Shown in pieces: positions 7,491 to 14,996 of a stretch of DNA of 27,357 nucleotides (the stretch's first letter is position 1; each line of letters begins with the position of its first letter). Location: contig CAMCTL010000028.1 in assembly GCA_945878515.1 (NCBI GenBank), forward strand, positions 1 to 27,357, read 5' to 3'. Made by a program: the position numbers and the translations under genes. The notes beneath the pieces were generated by a model. It worked only from the letters and a program-made list of their open reading frames with translations. It was not told the DNA's origin and searched no databases. This DNA is from Flavobacterium psychrophilum. GTDB lineage: Bacteria; Bacteroidota; Bacteroidia; Flavobacteriales; Flavobacteriaceae.

Positions 7491-8360
7491 ATGCGTTTTA
7501 TAATTTTTCTAATTGTCTATCCTTTATTGTGGTGCATTTCAGTGTTGCCATTTCAATTGTTATACCTCTTTTCTGATTTTGTATATTTCATCGTTTATTA
7601 TTTAATTGGTTACAGAAAAAAAACAGTTCGCGAAAACATTTTATTGGCATTACCTCATTTATCTGCTGCAGAAAGGTCAAGTATCGAAAAAAAATCATTC
7701 CATCATTTGTGCGATATGTTTCTCGAAATGATAAAAACAATGACAATTTCTACAGCTGAGATAGAAAAACGTTTTGTTTTTAAGAACCTTGAAGTATTAC
7801 AAAAATTAGAAGATCAAAATAAAAGTATTGCAATAATGATGGCTCATTATGCTAGTTATGAGTGGGCAATTTCTATAAATACCTTTAGCAGATTTAACGG
7901 ATATGCCATTTATAAAAAAATTGAAAATCCGTATTTTGACAAACTCGTTCGTGATATTCGATCTCGATTTAAGGCTTATCTTATCACTACCAAAGAAACC
8001 GTTCCTACAATAATTAGCAATAAAAACAACAATGTACTTTCGATTTATGGATTTGCAAGCGACCAATCTCCAAAGAGTTACACCGCTTTTCATTGGCGAA
8101 AATTCATGGGCATAGAAGTTCCAGTGCATACTGGAGCCGAAATGTTGTCTAAAAAGTATGATATGAACATCATTTTTTTAAAAGTGAAAAAAGTGAAACG
8201 AGGATATTATGAAGGAACTTTTGAAATTCTTTTGGAAAATGTTCAAAATGTACCCGATTATCAAATTACTGACAAATTCCTAAAATTGGTAGAACAACAA
8301 ATTTATGAGGCTCCTGAATATTATCTTTGGACTCACAAACGCTGGAAACACCGGAGATAG
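7491..8360 (+). CDS. LpxL/HtrB-like lipid A acyltransferase family protein
   Basis: 289 aa, matching the lysophospholipid acyltransferase (LPLAT) superfamily, lipid A late-acyltransferase branch. A hydrophobic N-terminal anchor (residues 3-40) is followed by RKKTVRENILLALP, the typical KxxxxNL-like segment. The catalytic HxxxxE motif is at 119-124 (HYASYE) in the context IAIMMAHYASYEWA; later conserved stretches include ASDQSPKSYTAFHW and the C-terminal PEYYLWTHKRWKHR, which matches the YLW-HRRWK ending of the family. It probably transfers an acyl chain to a lipid A precursor or another membrane amine/hydroxyl lipid at the inner membrane. Some Bacteroidota paralogues make aminolipids instead, so the acceptor is uncertain. 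Single-gene unit. Confidence 0.88.
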   Translation: MRFIIFLIVYPLLWCISVLPFQLLYLFSDFVYFIVYYLIGYRKKTVRENILLALPHLSAAERSSIEKKSFHHLCDMFLEMIKTMTISTAEIEKRFVFKNLEVLQKLEDQNKSIAIMMAHYASYEWAISINTFSRFNGYAIYKKIENPYFDKLVRDIRSRFKAYLITTKETVPTIISNKNNNVLSIYGFASDQSPKSYTAFHWRKFMGIEVPVHTGAEMLSKKYDMNIIFLKVKKVKRGYYEGTFEILLENVQNVPDYQITDKFLKLVEQQIYEAPEYYLWTHKRWKHRR

Positions 8361-8411
8361 TGTTCGGTTTTCAGCAGTTTAGTTAAGGATTCGTAATCAT
8401 TTATTCGAGTT

Positions 8412-8447
8412 TTTTATTAAAAAATGCGATAGCTTTTTTTAATAAAA
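8412..8447. terminator. AT-rich hairpin, possible bidirectional terminator
   Basis: TTTTATTAAAAAA / TTTTTTAATAAAA, 13-bp perfect stem with a 10-nt loop, 52 bp after the acyltransferase stop. Confidence 0.5.
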
Positions 8448-8468
8448 TGTATCGAGAATTCTATTATT

Positions 8469-8628
8469 GACTTATCTCTTTTATCAATAAAGGCTTCGAC
8501 AAGCTCAGCCAGACAACATTCAGAATTTCGATTAGGAACCTTGATGTCTCCCTGAGCTTGTCGAAGGGTTTCTGTTAAGAAGCGTCAATAAAGACTCGTT
8601 CTCCAAATATTAATAAAAAGGATAAGTC
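8469..8628. mobile_element. MITE-like palindromic element flanked by a 12-bp direct repeat
   Basis: 160 bp bounded by GACTTATC (8469-8476) and GATAAGTC (8621-8628), with similarity continuing inward for about 23 bp. Inside is a second inverted repeat: CTTCGACAAGCTCAG (8494-8508) and CTGAGCTTGTCGAAG (8552-8566), 15 bp perfect. It is flanked by identical AATTCTATTATT at 8457-8468 and 8629-8640, resembling a target-site duplication. No coding capacity, so it would need a transposase in trans. Confidence 0.55.
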
Positions 8629-8805
8629 AATTCTATTATTAAAGGCTTCTCGATACTTCCGATAGCTTTCGGGATCACTAGTAAAGCTGTCGTATTACTA
8701 TCAAAAATCACTCGATTAGACGGCTAAAAGTGTTAACAAAACGACATTGATATATAATAATCTGTATAAACCAAAATTCCGCAATAGAACTAATATCCAA
8801 TTTTA

Positions 8806-8851
8806 ACCTTTGTCAAAGTTATAGATTGTCTATAAAAACTTTGACAAAGGT
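8806..8851. repeat. 15-bp inverted repeat, long hairpin downstream of glmM
   Basis: ACCTTTGTCAAAGTT (8806-8820) and AACTTTGACAAAGGT (8837-8851) pair perfectly; the loop contains a further ATAGA/TCTAT stem. It lies 45 bp past the glmM stop and could end glmM transcription, but lacks a clear T-run. I recall this type of palindrome as recurrent in Flavobacterium intergenic regions. Confidence 0.75.
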
Positions 8852-8896
8852 GCTAGGTAGACCATAATTCTTTCTGATGCGTAATATGGGTTCGAC

Positions 8897-10309
8897 TTAA
8901 ATTCCTGCCACTGCCTTTATTTCCTCTATAATTCGTAGTGCTAGTACATCGGCTTTTTCTTGTGTTGCTGCTTCGGTATAAATTCGAATAATAGGTTCAG
9001 TATTCGATTTACGAAGGTGAACCCAATTTTCGGCGAAGTCAATTTTTACACCATCAATTGTGGATAATGAGCTTGTTGAACTATCATTTTTGTATTTCTC
9101 GGTCATCGCAGTCAAAATTGCATCAACATCAATTTCTGGCGTCAATTCAATTTTGTTTTTGCTCATATAATATTCTGGATACGAAGCTCTCACAGCGGAA
9201 ACCGTCATTTTTTTGTTCGCCAAATGCGTTAAAAATAAAGCTACACCAACCAAACTATCACGACCGTAATGCAATTCAGGATAAATAATTCCACCGTTGC
9301 CTTCGCCGCCAATAATAGCATTATTTTTTTTCATTAATTCCACCACGTTCACCTCGCCTACTGCGCTGGCTTCGTAATTTCCGTTGTGGGAATTTGTGAC
9401 ATCACGCAAAGCACGAGAAGAAGACATATTCGAAACGGTATTGCCTGGTGTTTTTCCTAAAACAAAATCGGCACATGCTACCAAAGTATATTCTTCGCCA
9501 AACATTTCGCCGTCTTCACAAATAAAAGCCAAACGATCTACATCTGGATCGACAACTATTCCTAAATCGGCTTTTTCCTTGACAACCAATTCTGAAATAT
9601 CAGTCAAATGCTCTTTCAAGGGTTCTGGATTGTGCGGGAAATGACCGTTGGGTTCGCAGTATAATTTTACCACTTCAACGCCCATTAATGCTAATAATTT
9701 TGGAATAATAATGCCGCCCGATGAATTTACGCCATCAACAACCACTTTGAATTTTGCTGCTTTTACCGCTTCAATATCAACCAAGGGCAAGTTCAATACT
9801 TCGTCGATATGAATATCCATATAAGCATCATTTTCAGTGATTTCGCCTAAACTATCTACATCCGAAAAGTCAAAGGCTTCGGAATCGGCAATTTGAAGAA
9901 TTTTTTCTCCTTCGATGCCATTGAGGAATTCTCCTTTTTCGTTTAATAATTTCAAGGCATTCCACTGTTTTGGATTGTGCGAAGCGGTTAGAATAATTCC
10001 ACCATCGGCATTTTCTAAAGGAACAGCTACTTCAACAGTTGGTGTTGTAGAAAGTCCCAAATCAATCACATCTATTCCTAAACCAATCAAGGTATTTATC
10101 ACCAAATTATGAATCATTGGTCCTGAAATTCTAGCATCACGACCAACAACTACTTTATATCTTGTTTGTGGTTTACTGTTTGTTGTTTGTTGTTTTAGCC
10201 ACGTTCCATAAGCCGAAGCAAATTTTACGGCATCAACAGGCGTAAGATTATCGCCCACTTTTCCGCCAATAGTTCCTCGAATTCCTGAGATAGATTTTAT
10301 TAAAGTCAT
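8897..10309 (-). CDS. glmM: Phosphoglucosamine mutase
   Basis: 470 aa, alpha-D-phosphohexomutase superfamily. Converts glucosamine-6-P to glucosamine-1-P for UDP-GlcNAc, hence peptidoglycan and lipid A. All four active-site loops are visible: phosphoserine loop TASHNP with Ser110; Mg-binding loop DPDVDR (Asp254, 256, 258); sugar-binding loop GEGNGG (335-340); phosphate-binding loop RKSNTEP (433-439). The start MTLIKSISGIRGTIGG is the usual N-terminus in Bacteroidota, where this enzyme is annotated GlmM; a phosphomannomutase activity cannot be excluded. Odd feature: residues 40-50 (KQQTTNSKPQT) are encoded by a copy of an AACAACAAACAGTAAACC-type repeat, inserted in frame in the loop before YKVVVGRDAR. 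A TATATTTG box (10346-10339) lies 30 nt upstream. Confidence 0.93.
   Translation of the reverse strand: MTLIKSISGIRGTIGGKVGDNLTPVDAVKFASAYGTWLKQQTTNSKPQTRYKVVVGRDARISGPMIHNLVINTLIGLGIDVIDLGLSTTPTVEVAVPLENADGGIILTASHNPKQWNALKLLNEKGEFLNGIEGEKILQIADSEAFDFSDVDSLGEITENDAYMDIHIDEVLNLPLVDIEAVKAAKFKVVVDGVNSSGGIIIPKLLALMGVEVVKLYCEPNGHFPHNPEPLKEHLTDISELVVKEKADLGIVVDPDVDRLAFICEDGEMFGEEYTLVACADFVLGKTPGNTVSNMSSSRALRDVTNSHNGNYEASAVGEVNVVELMKKNNAIIGGEGNGGIIYPELHYGRDSLVGVALFLTHLANKKMTVSAVRASYPEYYMSKNKIELTPEIDVDAILTAMTEKYKNDSSTSSLSTIDGVKIDFAENWVHLRKSNTEPIIRIYTEAATQEKADVLALRIIEEIKAVAGI
10160..10195. repeat. TTTGTTGTTT-type repeat inside glmM
   Basis: Low-complexity run GTTTGTGGTTTACTGTTTGTTGTTTGTTGTTT within the glmM reading frame, of the same character as the tandem repeat at 24641-24690. 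Confidence 0.6.
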
Positions 10310-10338
10310 TTAATTTTAGATTTTTGGTTTTTGAATTA

Positions 10339-10346
10339 CAAATATA
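10339..10346 (-). promoter_or_regulatory. -7 box of glmM
   Basis: Minus-strand TATATTTG, 30 nt before the ATG. Confidence 0.45.
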
Positions 10347-10441
10347 ATAATTGAGATTTGATATAGGTTACACTAAAGGATTTTATGCAAGCTTATCTGA
10401 ATGAATTACATAAATACAATAGCGATTACAATATCTACAAA

Positions 10442-10651
10442 CGCGGGAAGCATAATTCTTTCTGCGGATGAAATAAATTAAAATGCGGAGGCAATAAAGA
10501 CAAATGCGGAAGGTATAATTTATTCTGCGGATGTAATAAATACAAATGCGGAAGGCATAATTTATTCTGCGGCTGTAATAAATTAAAATGCGGAAGCAAT
10601 AAATACAAATACGGAAGGTATAATTCTTTCTTTGGCTGCTTCAAACGGCTG
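10442..10651. repeat. 21-bp tandem repeat, 9 units plus a degenerate tenth
   Basis: Units begin TGCGGA/TACGGA at 10463, 10484, 10505, 10526, 10547, 10568, 10589 and 10610, with a variant first unit at 10442 and a degenerate one at 10631. Three subtypes alternate: A (TGCGGAAGGTATAAT..TTC), B (TGCGGATGTAATAAAT..AAA), C (TGCGGAAGCAATAAATACAAA), in the order ABC-AB-ABC-A, a 63-bp higher-order pattern. Since 21 is a multiple of 3, long frames stay open on both strands: the minus strand gives a 69-codon Leu/Pro-rich frame. In the plus frame starting at the ATG at 10385, a Cys/Gly heptad reading (KCGxNKY-like) is broken once by TGA at 10469-10471 and then runs to 10747. I do not call a gene. Confidence 0.9.
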
Positions 10652-10758
10652 TCGTTTTTTATTTCTTTTTATATTCCTATGATAATCGTAAAAGTTGATT
10701 CTAAAATCTTAAGGTACTCTCTACTTATACTTTACCAACTAAATTAATAGTTTAGGCC

Positions 10759-10949
10759 TTGGGTGTAATTAGTTTTTGATGATAATTTTTTCGTCAGTTC
10801 GAGTGATTTTCTATAGAAAATCGTCCTTGGATTTCACTCAGTATGACAGATCAAGAAAAATTTGATTAAAAACGGTTCTCGATACATTTTTTGTTCCGTT
10901 ATACTGCACAAAAAACACTCGAACTGACGTTTTTAATAATTATACCCAA
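10759..10949. mobile_element. MITE-like element with nested inverted repeats
   Basis: Outer ends TTGGGTGTAATTA (10759-10771) and TAATTATACCCAA (10937-10949) match at 12 of 13 positions. Inner ends CGTCAGTTCGAGTG (10792-10805) and CACTCGAACTGACG (10916-10929) match perfectly over 14 bp. A perfect 18-bp palindrome GATTTTCTATAGAAAATC follows the left inner arm. No ORF. No clear target duplication. It lies 9 bp past the receiver gene's stop and may act as its terminator. Confidence 0.55.
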
Positions 10950-10958
10950 CGGGTTAAT

Positions 10959-11378
10959 TTAAATATTCTCATTTATATCTAATAAATTTATCACGGTTTT
11001 TAGGTTATTTGCATTTAAAGGTTTTGCCAAAAAAGCCACAATACTCTCTTCATTTTTAGCTCTTTCTACATCAGCAGGATTTATACTAGAGGAAAGAATA
11101 AAAATCTTTGTTTTCTTTTCAAAGTGTTCAAAATCTCTTTTAAAAGCATCAAAAAAATCCCAACCATCCATAATTGGCATATTTAAATCTATAAAGATTA
11201 TTTCTGGAAAACTGTCTATGGATACTTCGCCGTTATCAAGTTTCTTAAAAAAATCTATCGCTTCCAGTCCATTATATGCTGCTACTACGTTAGTACAAAT
11301 TTTTTCGGCTTTTAAGTGAAATTTATTCAAAAGTTGTGTGACCTTATCATCATCGATGGATAAAACTGTATTTATCAT
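10959..11378 (-). CDS. Single-domain response regulator (CheY-like receiver)
   Basis: 139 aa, one receiver domain without an output domain. The acidic pocket IDDD is at residues 8-11, the phospho-acceptor Asp64 lies in IFIDLNMPIMDGWDF, the switch Ser is in ILSSS (95-98) and the conserved Lys119 in FLAKPLNA. It should be phosphorylated by the kinase encoded immediately upstream: the kinase stop (11385) and this ATG (11378) are 6 bp apart, so they are co-transcribed and probably translationally linked. Without an output domain it acts by protein-protein contact or as a phosphorelay intermediate. The family (DNMP/LNMP-type receivers next to PAS kinases) is common in Bacteroidota and usually of unknown output. 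Confidence 0.92.
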   Translation of the reverse strand: MINTVLSIDDDKVTQLLNKFHLKAEKICTNVVAAYNGLEAIDFFKKLDNGEVSIDSFPEIIFIDLNMPIMDGWDFFDAFKRDFEHFEKKTKIFILSSSINPADVERAKNEESIVAFLAKPLNANNLKTVINLLDINENI

Positions 11379-11384
11379 AATTAA

Positions 11385-14300
11385 TTATTTAAACGTTATT
11401 GTAAAAGTTGTCCCAATATTCACTTCGCTTTCTACCTCTATTTTACCGCCAAGAGTAGTTATTTGCGAATGTATAAGGTATAGACCAATTCCTTTGCTAT
11501 CTGCATTGTTATGAAACCTTTTGTAAAGACCAAATATTTTATCTTTTGCTAAGGCCATATTTATACCAATTCCATTGTCAGTAAAAGTAAGCTTGGTATC
11601 ACCATTGGGCTCTCTGCTTGTTTTTATAGTGATTATGGGTTCTCTATTTGGATGACGGTACTTTATAGCGTTGGTTATTAGATTTAAAAATACACTTTCC
11701 AAATATTCATTGGCAAAAATTACTGCTGGTGCAGCAGAGAAGTCTGCATTTATTATTACCTTTTTTTCTATTAATGACATTGAAAGTGAATCAGTTATTT
11801 TTTTTAATATTTCTTCAAAGGTTAATAGGTCTTTATGTATGCTTCTATTCTCTTTTATAATCAAAACCTCAATTAAATCGTTTAAGGTTTCATTTAAATG
11901 ATAGGTAGATGTTTTAAATCCTTCTATAAGCTGCATTGTAAATTCATCTGTAGCATTTTCGGGCTGAATAATATCGCAAATAGAAACAAGGTTAGTTAAT
12001 GGCGCCCTTAAATTATGTGAGGTTATATAAGTAAACTGTTTTAGTTCGAGGTTGTTGGCAACCAATTCTTTTAGCAACGTTTCTTTTTCTGATGCCGCTT
12101 CCTTCTCCATGGTAACATCCCAACTGACCCCAATAATTCGTTTTGCCTTACCATCTACCCTTTCAATAAACCCACTAGTTCTAATATACCGGATAGATGA
12201 ATCTCTCCATACAATCCTGAATTCGGAATTGAATTCGGAATTGAATTCGGAATTGAATTCGGAATTGAATTCGTTCTTGTTTTTAAGGTTTAGTTGCATC
12301 TCAGTATGTATTTTTGCTCGATCTTCTTCATGTAATCTTGCTATCAATCCTTCATTAATTGTTTTAAATTCATTTGGAGCTATTCCATATAATTTATACA
12401 TCCCTTCATCCCAAAAAATAGAATCATTTTCTAAATCCCAATCCCAAATTCCTAATTTTGCGCTTTTTGTTGCCAATAGCAAGCGGTTAGTTTGGCGTTT
12501 CAACAATTCATTTACAGAATAAATTTCTGCTTCTGCTTTTTTTATTTTTGTTATTTCAGTTATAAATGAACATTTCAATTCCAATCCATCATAAACAATA
12601 AAGGTGGATGTTTTTTCTACATCTATCAACGCTCCACCCTTTTTAACCATTTTAGCTTGAAAATTTAGGTGACCTGTTCTTCGTAAGACTTCAAACCTTT
12701 CTGCGATAATTGCCTGATTTATCTGATGGTCTAGATCCATTTGACTAAGCATTGCAAACTCCTCTTTGGTATAACCAAGCATGGTATAAGCGGCTTCATT
12801 AAAATCATAAATTGATCCATCAGGCTTTAAAAGATATATGGCAGTTGTGGCTTTCTGGATAATATAGTCCGATAGTTTTAGTCTTTCTTCTGCCTTAATT
12901 TTTTCGGTGACGTCATTTACATAAACACAATTGAGTTCCAGATCACCAAATTGTATCATGTTTGCATCAATTTCCATATCTATTATGGTTCCATCTTTTT
13001 TAGTTCTTTTGACAATATAATGTAAACTCTTTTTTTGTTTCAAATCATCCCAATACTGTTTCCAAGTATCAGATGTATAGGCGCTACCAAAGTCAAATGC
13101 TGTTTTGGTCATCACCTCTTCCACACTGGTATTCCCGTACATTTTTGCAAAAGCTAGGTTACAATTATAAATAGTACCATCCGCATTAATATACGCTAAA
13201 CCCCAAGCAGCATTATCTATTGTAAATGCCGATAGTTTTAAGTTGTCTTCCTGCTTTTTCTTTTCGGTAATGTCTTCATAAAAGCCAAAGTTTACAATTT
13301 TGTCATTTAATTCTATTGAATTGGTAGTAACCGCAACATCAATAAAAGTCCCATCCTTTCTTTTCAATTTTATATCAAAATTTTGATTTGGAACATCTTT
13401 CAACTCCTGCCATCGGTTTGACCAAGATTCTTTGGTTATCAGTGGGTTTACATCAAATACTGTTATGCCTATAAACTCTTCATAACTATAGCCCAACAAA
13501 TTGGCAGTTGCTTGGTTAAAGTCAATGTATAAACCATCCCTATCCAAAAAGAACATCGCACTATTTGTGTGCTTATAAGAATAATCTAATAAATTTAGTT
13601 GTTGCTCTAATATTTTCTTTTCTGTAATGTCAATTGCATAAGAACAAAGCAATTCCAAATCCCCATGTTTCAAGTAATTTATATTGATAATAAGATCGCT
13701 TATCGTTCCGCCTTTTTTAGTAAGGGTGGTTTCTATGGTTTTACTCCCTTTGGCTTTTACATCTGCCCAATGAAGCGCCCATTGTTCTTTATCAAAGTTA
13801 TCATCTATTTCAATTATCTTTTTACCCTTTAATTCCTCTTGACTGTAGCCCAAACCCTTAGCTGCCGCTTCATTTATATTGTAAATACTAGAATCTTCTT
13901 TTACCAGAAATATTGGCATTGCAGAATTATTGAACGTAAAATCTACCAATTTTAATTCTTTTTCTTGCTCTTTCTTTTCTGTAATATCCTGTACATAGCT
14001 ACATTTCAATTCTATGTCACCATATTTTACATAGTTAGCCGTAATGATTACGTCTAAAAGGCTACCATCCTTCCTTTTATGTTGGGTTTCTATGGTTATT
14101 TTTTTATTTGCTTTCAATTTAGCCCATACACTTGCCCACTTTTTTTCGTCATAATTTATATCTAAATCATAAATTTTTAACTTATGCAATTCTTCGCTTG
14201 TGTAACCCAAATTTTCAGCTGCAATGTCGTTACATTCATAGATGCTCGCATCTTCCAAAACGTAATAAATAGGTGTAGAAGCATTTCTAAAAGTATATTC

Positions 14301-14915
14301 AATTAATTCATTTTGATCTTCGGCAGTTCTTTTTGCTATGAGCAACTCTTTTTCATAAGATCTGCGTTGACTAACATCGAAAACCGTGGAATAATTCATC
14401 TGCACATTCCCATTTTCATCTCTTATCTGCTTGGTGTTGATTAAAATAGACAGACGGGTTTTATCTTTCTTAACCATTTCAAAACTGATTTCTTGAACAA
14501 AACCTTGCAACTGTAGCAAAGGAGAATAATGTGTTTCAAAGTATATTTTACCACCCACGCTCAACAAACTCTGCCAAGTAACTTTGCCAATTATGTCCTC
14601 TTTTGTATACCCAAGCCAAACTAATAAATTATCGTTGATTTTGGTAATAATTCCAGTCCCGTCGGTTGAAAAATAACCACAAGGAAACTGTTTGTAAAAT
14701 ATGTCTGACTCTAATTCTTTTGAAGTCAATTGTTTGTCATAAAATTCGTCTTTTTCTTGACTTAGTTTTGCTACTTTTGCAGCAACAATTTGATTTAAAA
14801 GCGCAGCTAAGTTATTTAAATCCTCTTCTTTCTCTGATTTGATCAGTTCAAATTTGGCTAAATCAGCTGCTGTAAAATCATGTTTTGCAAAATTGAAATC
14901 AGTTATTTCTGTCAT
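11385..14915 (-). CDS. Seven-PAS sensor histidine kinase, 1176 aa
   Basis: Soluble multi-PAS kinase without membrane segments. An N-terminal helical region (1-65) is followed by PAS1 (about 70-187), then five closely similar PAS-PAC modules of about 118 residues (205-315, 325-435, 442-553, 562-673, 682-793), each ending in a DITEK-like linker, then a more distinct PAS7 with PAC (812-940). The HisKA region has the phospho-acceptor His967 in YITSHNLRAPLTNLVSI. The HATPase has the N box NLITNAIKYRHP (Asn1082), G1 DNGIGI (Asp1113) and G2 KGIGLYL. PAS7 contains four exact NSEF repeats encoded by a 12-bp tandem repeat (12219-12266). Operon: RsbQ-like hydrolase 81 bp upstream, receiver 6 bp downstream. 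The PAS array probably binds a small molecule or senses redox state; the hydrolase may make or deliver the ligand (inference). Haem or flavin binding cannot be judged from motifs. Confidence 0.93.
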   Translation of the reverse strand: MTEITDFNFAKHDFTAADLAKFELIKSEKEEDLNNLAALLNQIVAAKVAKLSQEKDEFYDKQLTSKELESDIFYKQFPCGYFSTDGTGIITKINDNLLVWLGYTKEDIIGKVTWQSLLSVGGKIYFETHYSPLLQLQGFVQEISFEMVKKDKTRLSILINTKQIRDENGNVQMNYSTVFDVSQRRSYEKELLIAKRTAEDQNELIEYTFRNASTPIYYVLEDASIYECNDIAAENLGYTSEELHKLKIYDLDINYDEKKWASVWAKLKANKKITIETQHKRKDGSLLDVIITANYVKYGDIELKCSYVQDITEKKEQEKELKLVDFTFNNSAMPIFLVKEDSSIYNINEAAAKGLGYSQEELKGKKIIEIDDNFDKEQWALHWADVKAKGSKTIETTLTKKGGTISDLIININYLKHGDLELLCSYAIDITEKKILEQQLNLLDYSYKHTNSAMFFLDRDGLYIDFNQATANLLGYSYEEFIGITVFDVNPLITKESWSNRWQELKDVPNQNFDIKLKRKDGTFIDVAVTTNSIELNDKIVNFGFYEDITEKKKQEDNLKLSAFTIDNAAWGLAYINADGTIYNCNLAFAKMYGNTSVEEVMTKTAFDFGSAYTSDTWKQYWDDLKQKKSLHYIVKRTKKDGTIIDMEIDANMIQFGDLELNCVYVNDVTEKIKAEERLKLSDYIIQKATTAIYLLKPDGSIYDFNEAAYTMLGYTKEEFAMLSQMDLDHQINQAIIAERFEVLRRTGHLNFQAKMVKKGGALIDVEKTSTFIVYDGLELKCSFITEITKIKKAEAEIYSVNELLKRQTNRLLLATKSAKLGIWDWDLENDSIFWDEGMYKLYGIAPNEFKTINEGLIARLHEEDRAKIHTEMQLNLKNKNEFNSEFNSEFNSEFNSEFRIVWRDSSIRYIRTSGFIERVDGKAKRIIGVSWDVTMEKEAASEKETLLKELVANNLELKQFTYITSHNLRAPLTNLVSICDIIQPENATDEFTMQLIEGFKTSTYHLNETLNDLIEVLIIKENRSIHKDLLTFEEILKKITDSLSMSLIEKKVIINADFSAAPAVIFANEYLESVFLNLITNAIKYRHPNREPIITIKTSREPNGDTKLTFTDNGIGINMALAKDKIFGLYKRFHNNADSKGIGLYLIHSQITTLGGKIEVESEVNIGTTFTITFK
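12219..12273. repeat. 12-bp tandem repeat GAATTCGGAATT inside the kinase gene
   Basis: Four exact copies (12219-12230, 12231-12242, 12243-12254, 12255-12266) plus GAATTCG; in frame, adding NSEF units to a PAS domain where one copy (EFNSEFRIVWRD) would suffice. Confidence 0.95.
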
Positions 14916-14996
14916 TTATAGTATCGTTTTAGCAAATGATAATAACTGTCCAAAAGCGCTTGGAAAGTTGAATATTTTCAAAGTAGATTTCATCAT

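Larger units (their letters stand above)
8361..8896. other. Gene-free repeat nest between the acyltransferase and glmM
   Basis: 536 bp with no credible ORF, made up of several inverted repeats listed separately: an AT hairpin (8412-8447), a compound MITE-like palindrome (8450-8655), a diverged element end (8647-8722) and a long hairpin (8806-8851). Confidence 0.7.
10310..10958. other. Gene-free region between glmM and the receiver gene
   Basis: 649 bp: glmM promoter (10339-10346), the 21-bp tandem array (10442-10651) and a MITE-like palindromic element (10759-10949). No gene is credible beyond frames created by the array. Confidence 0.7.

Noticed and set aside
10160..10195. CRISPR-like or variable-repeat array in the TTTGTTGTTT runs (also 24641-24690)
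   Set aside because: Short head-to-tail simple repeats without spacers.
10435..10644. 69-aa Leu/Pro-rich ORF
   Set aside because: Its frame is a by-product of a 21-bp tandem repeat, open on both strands; no independent support.
12052..12522. 156-aa plus-strand ORF opposite the kinase
   Set aside because: Antisense shadow of the kinase; its repeats mirror the NSEF array.
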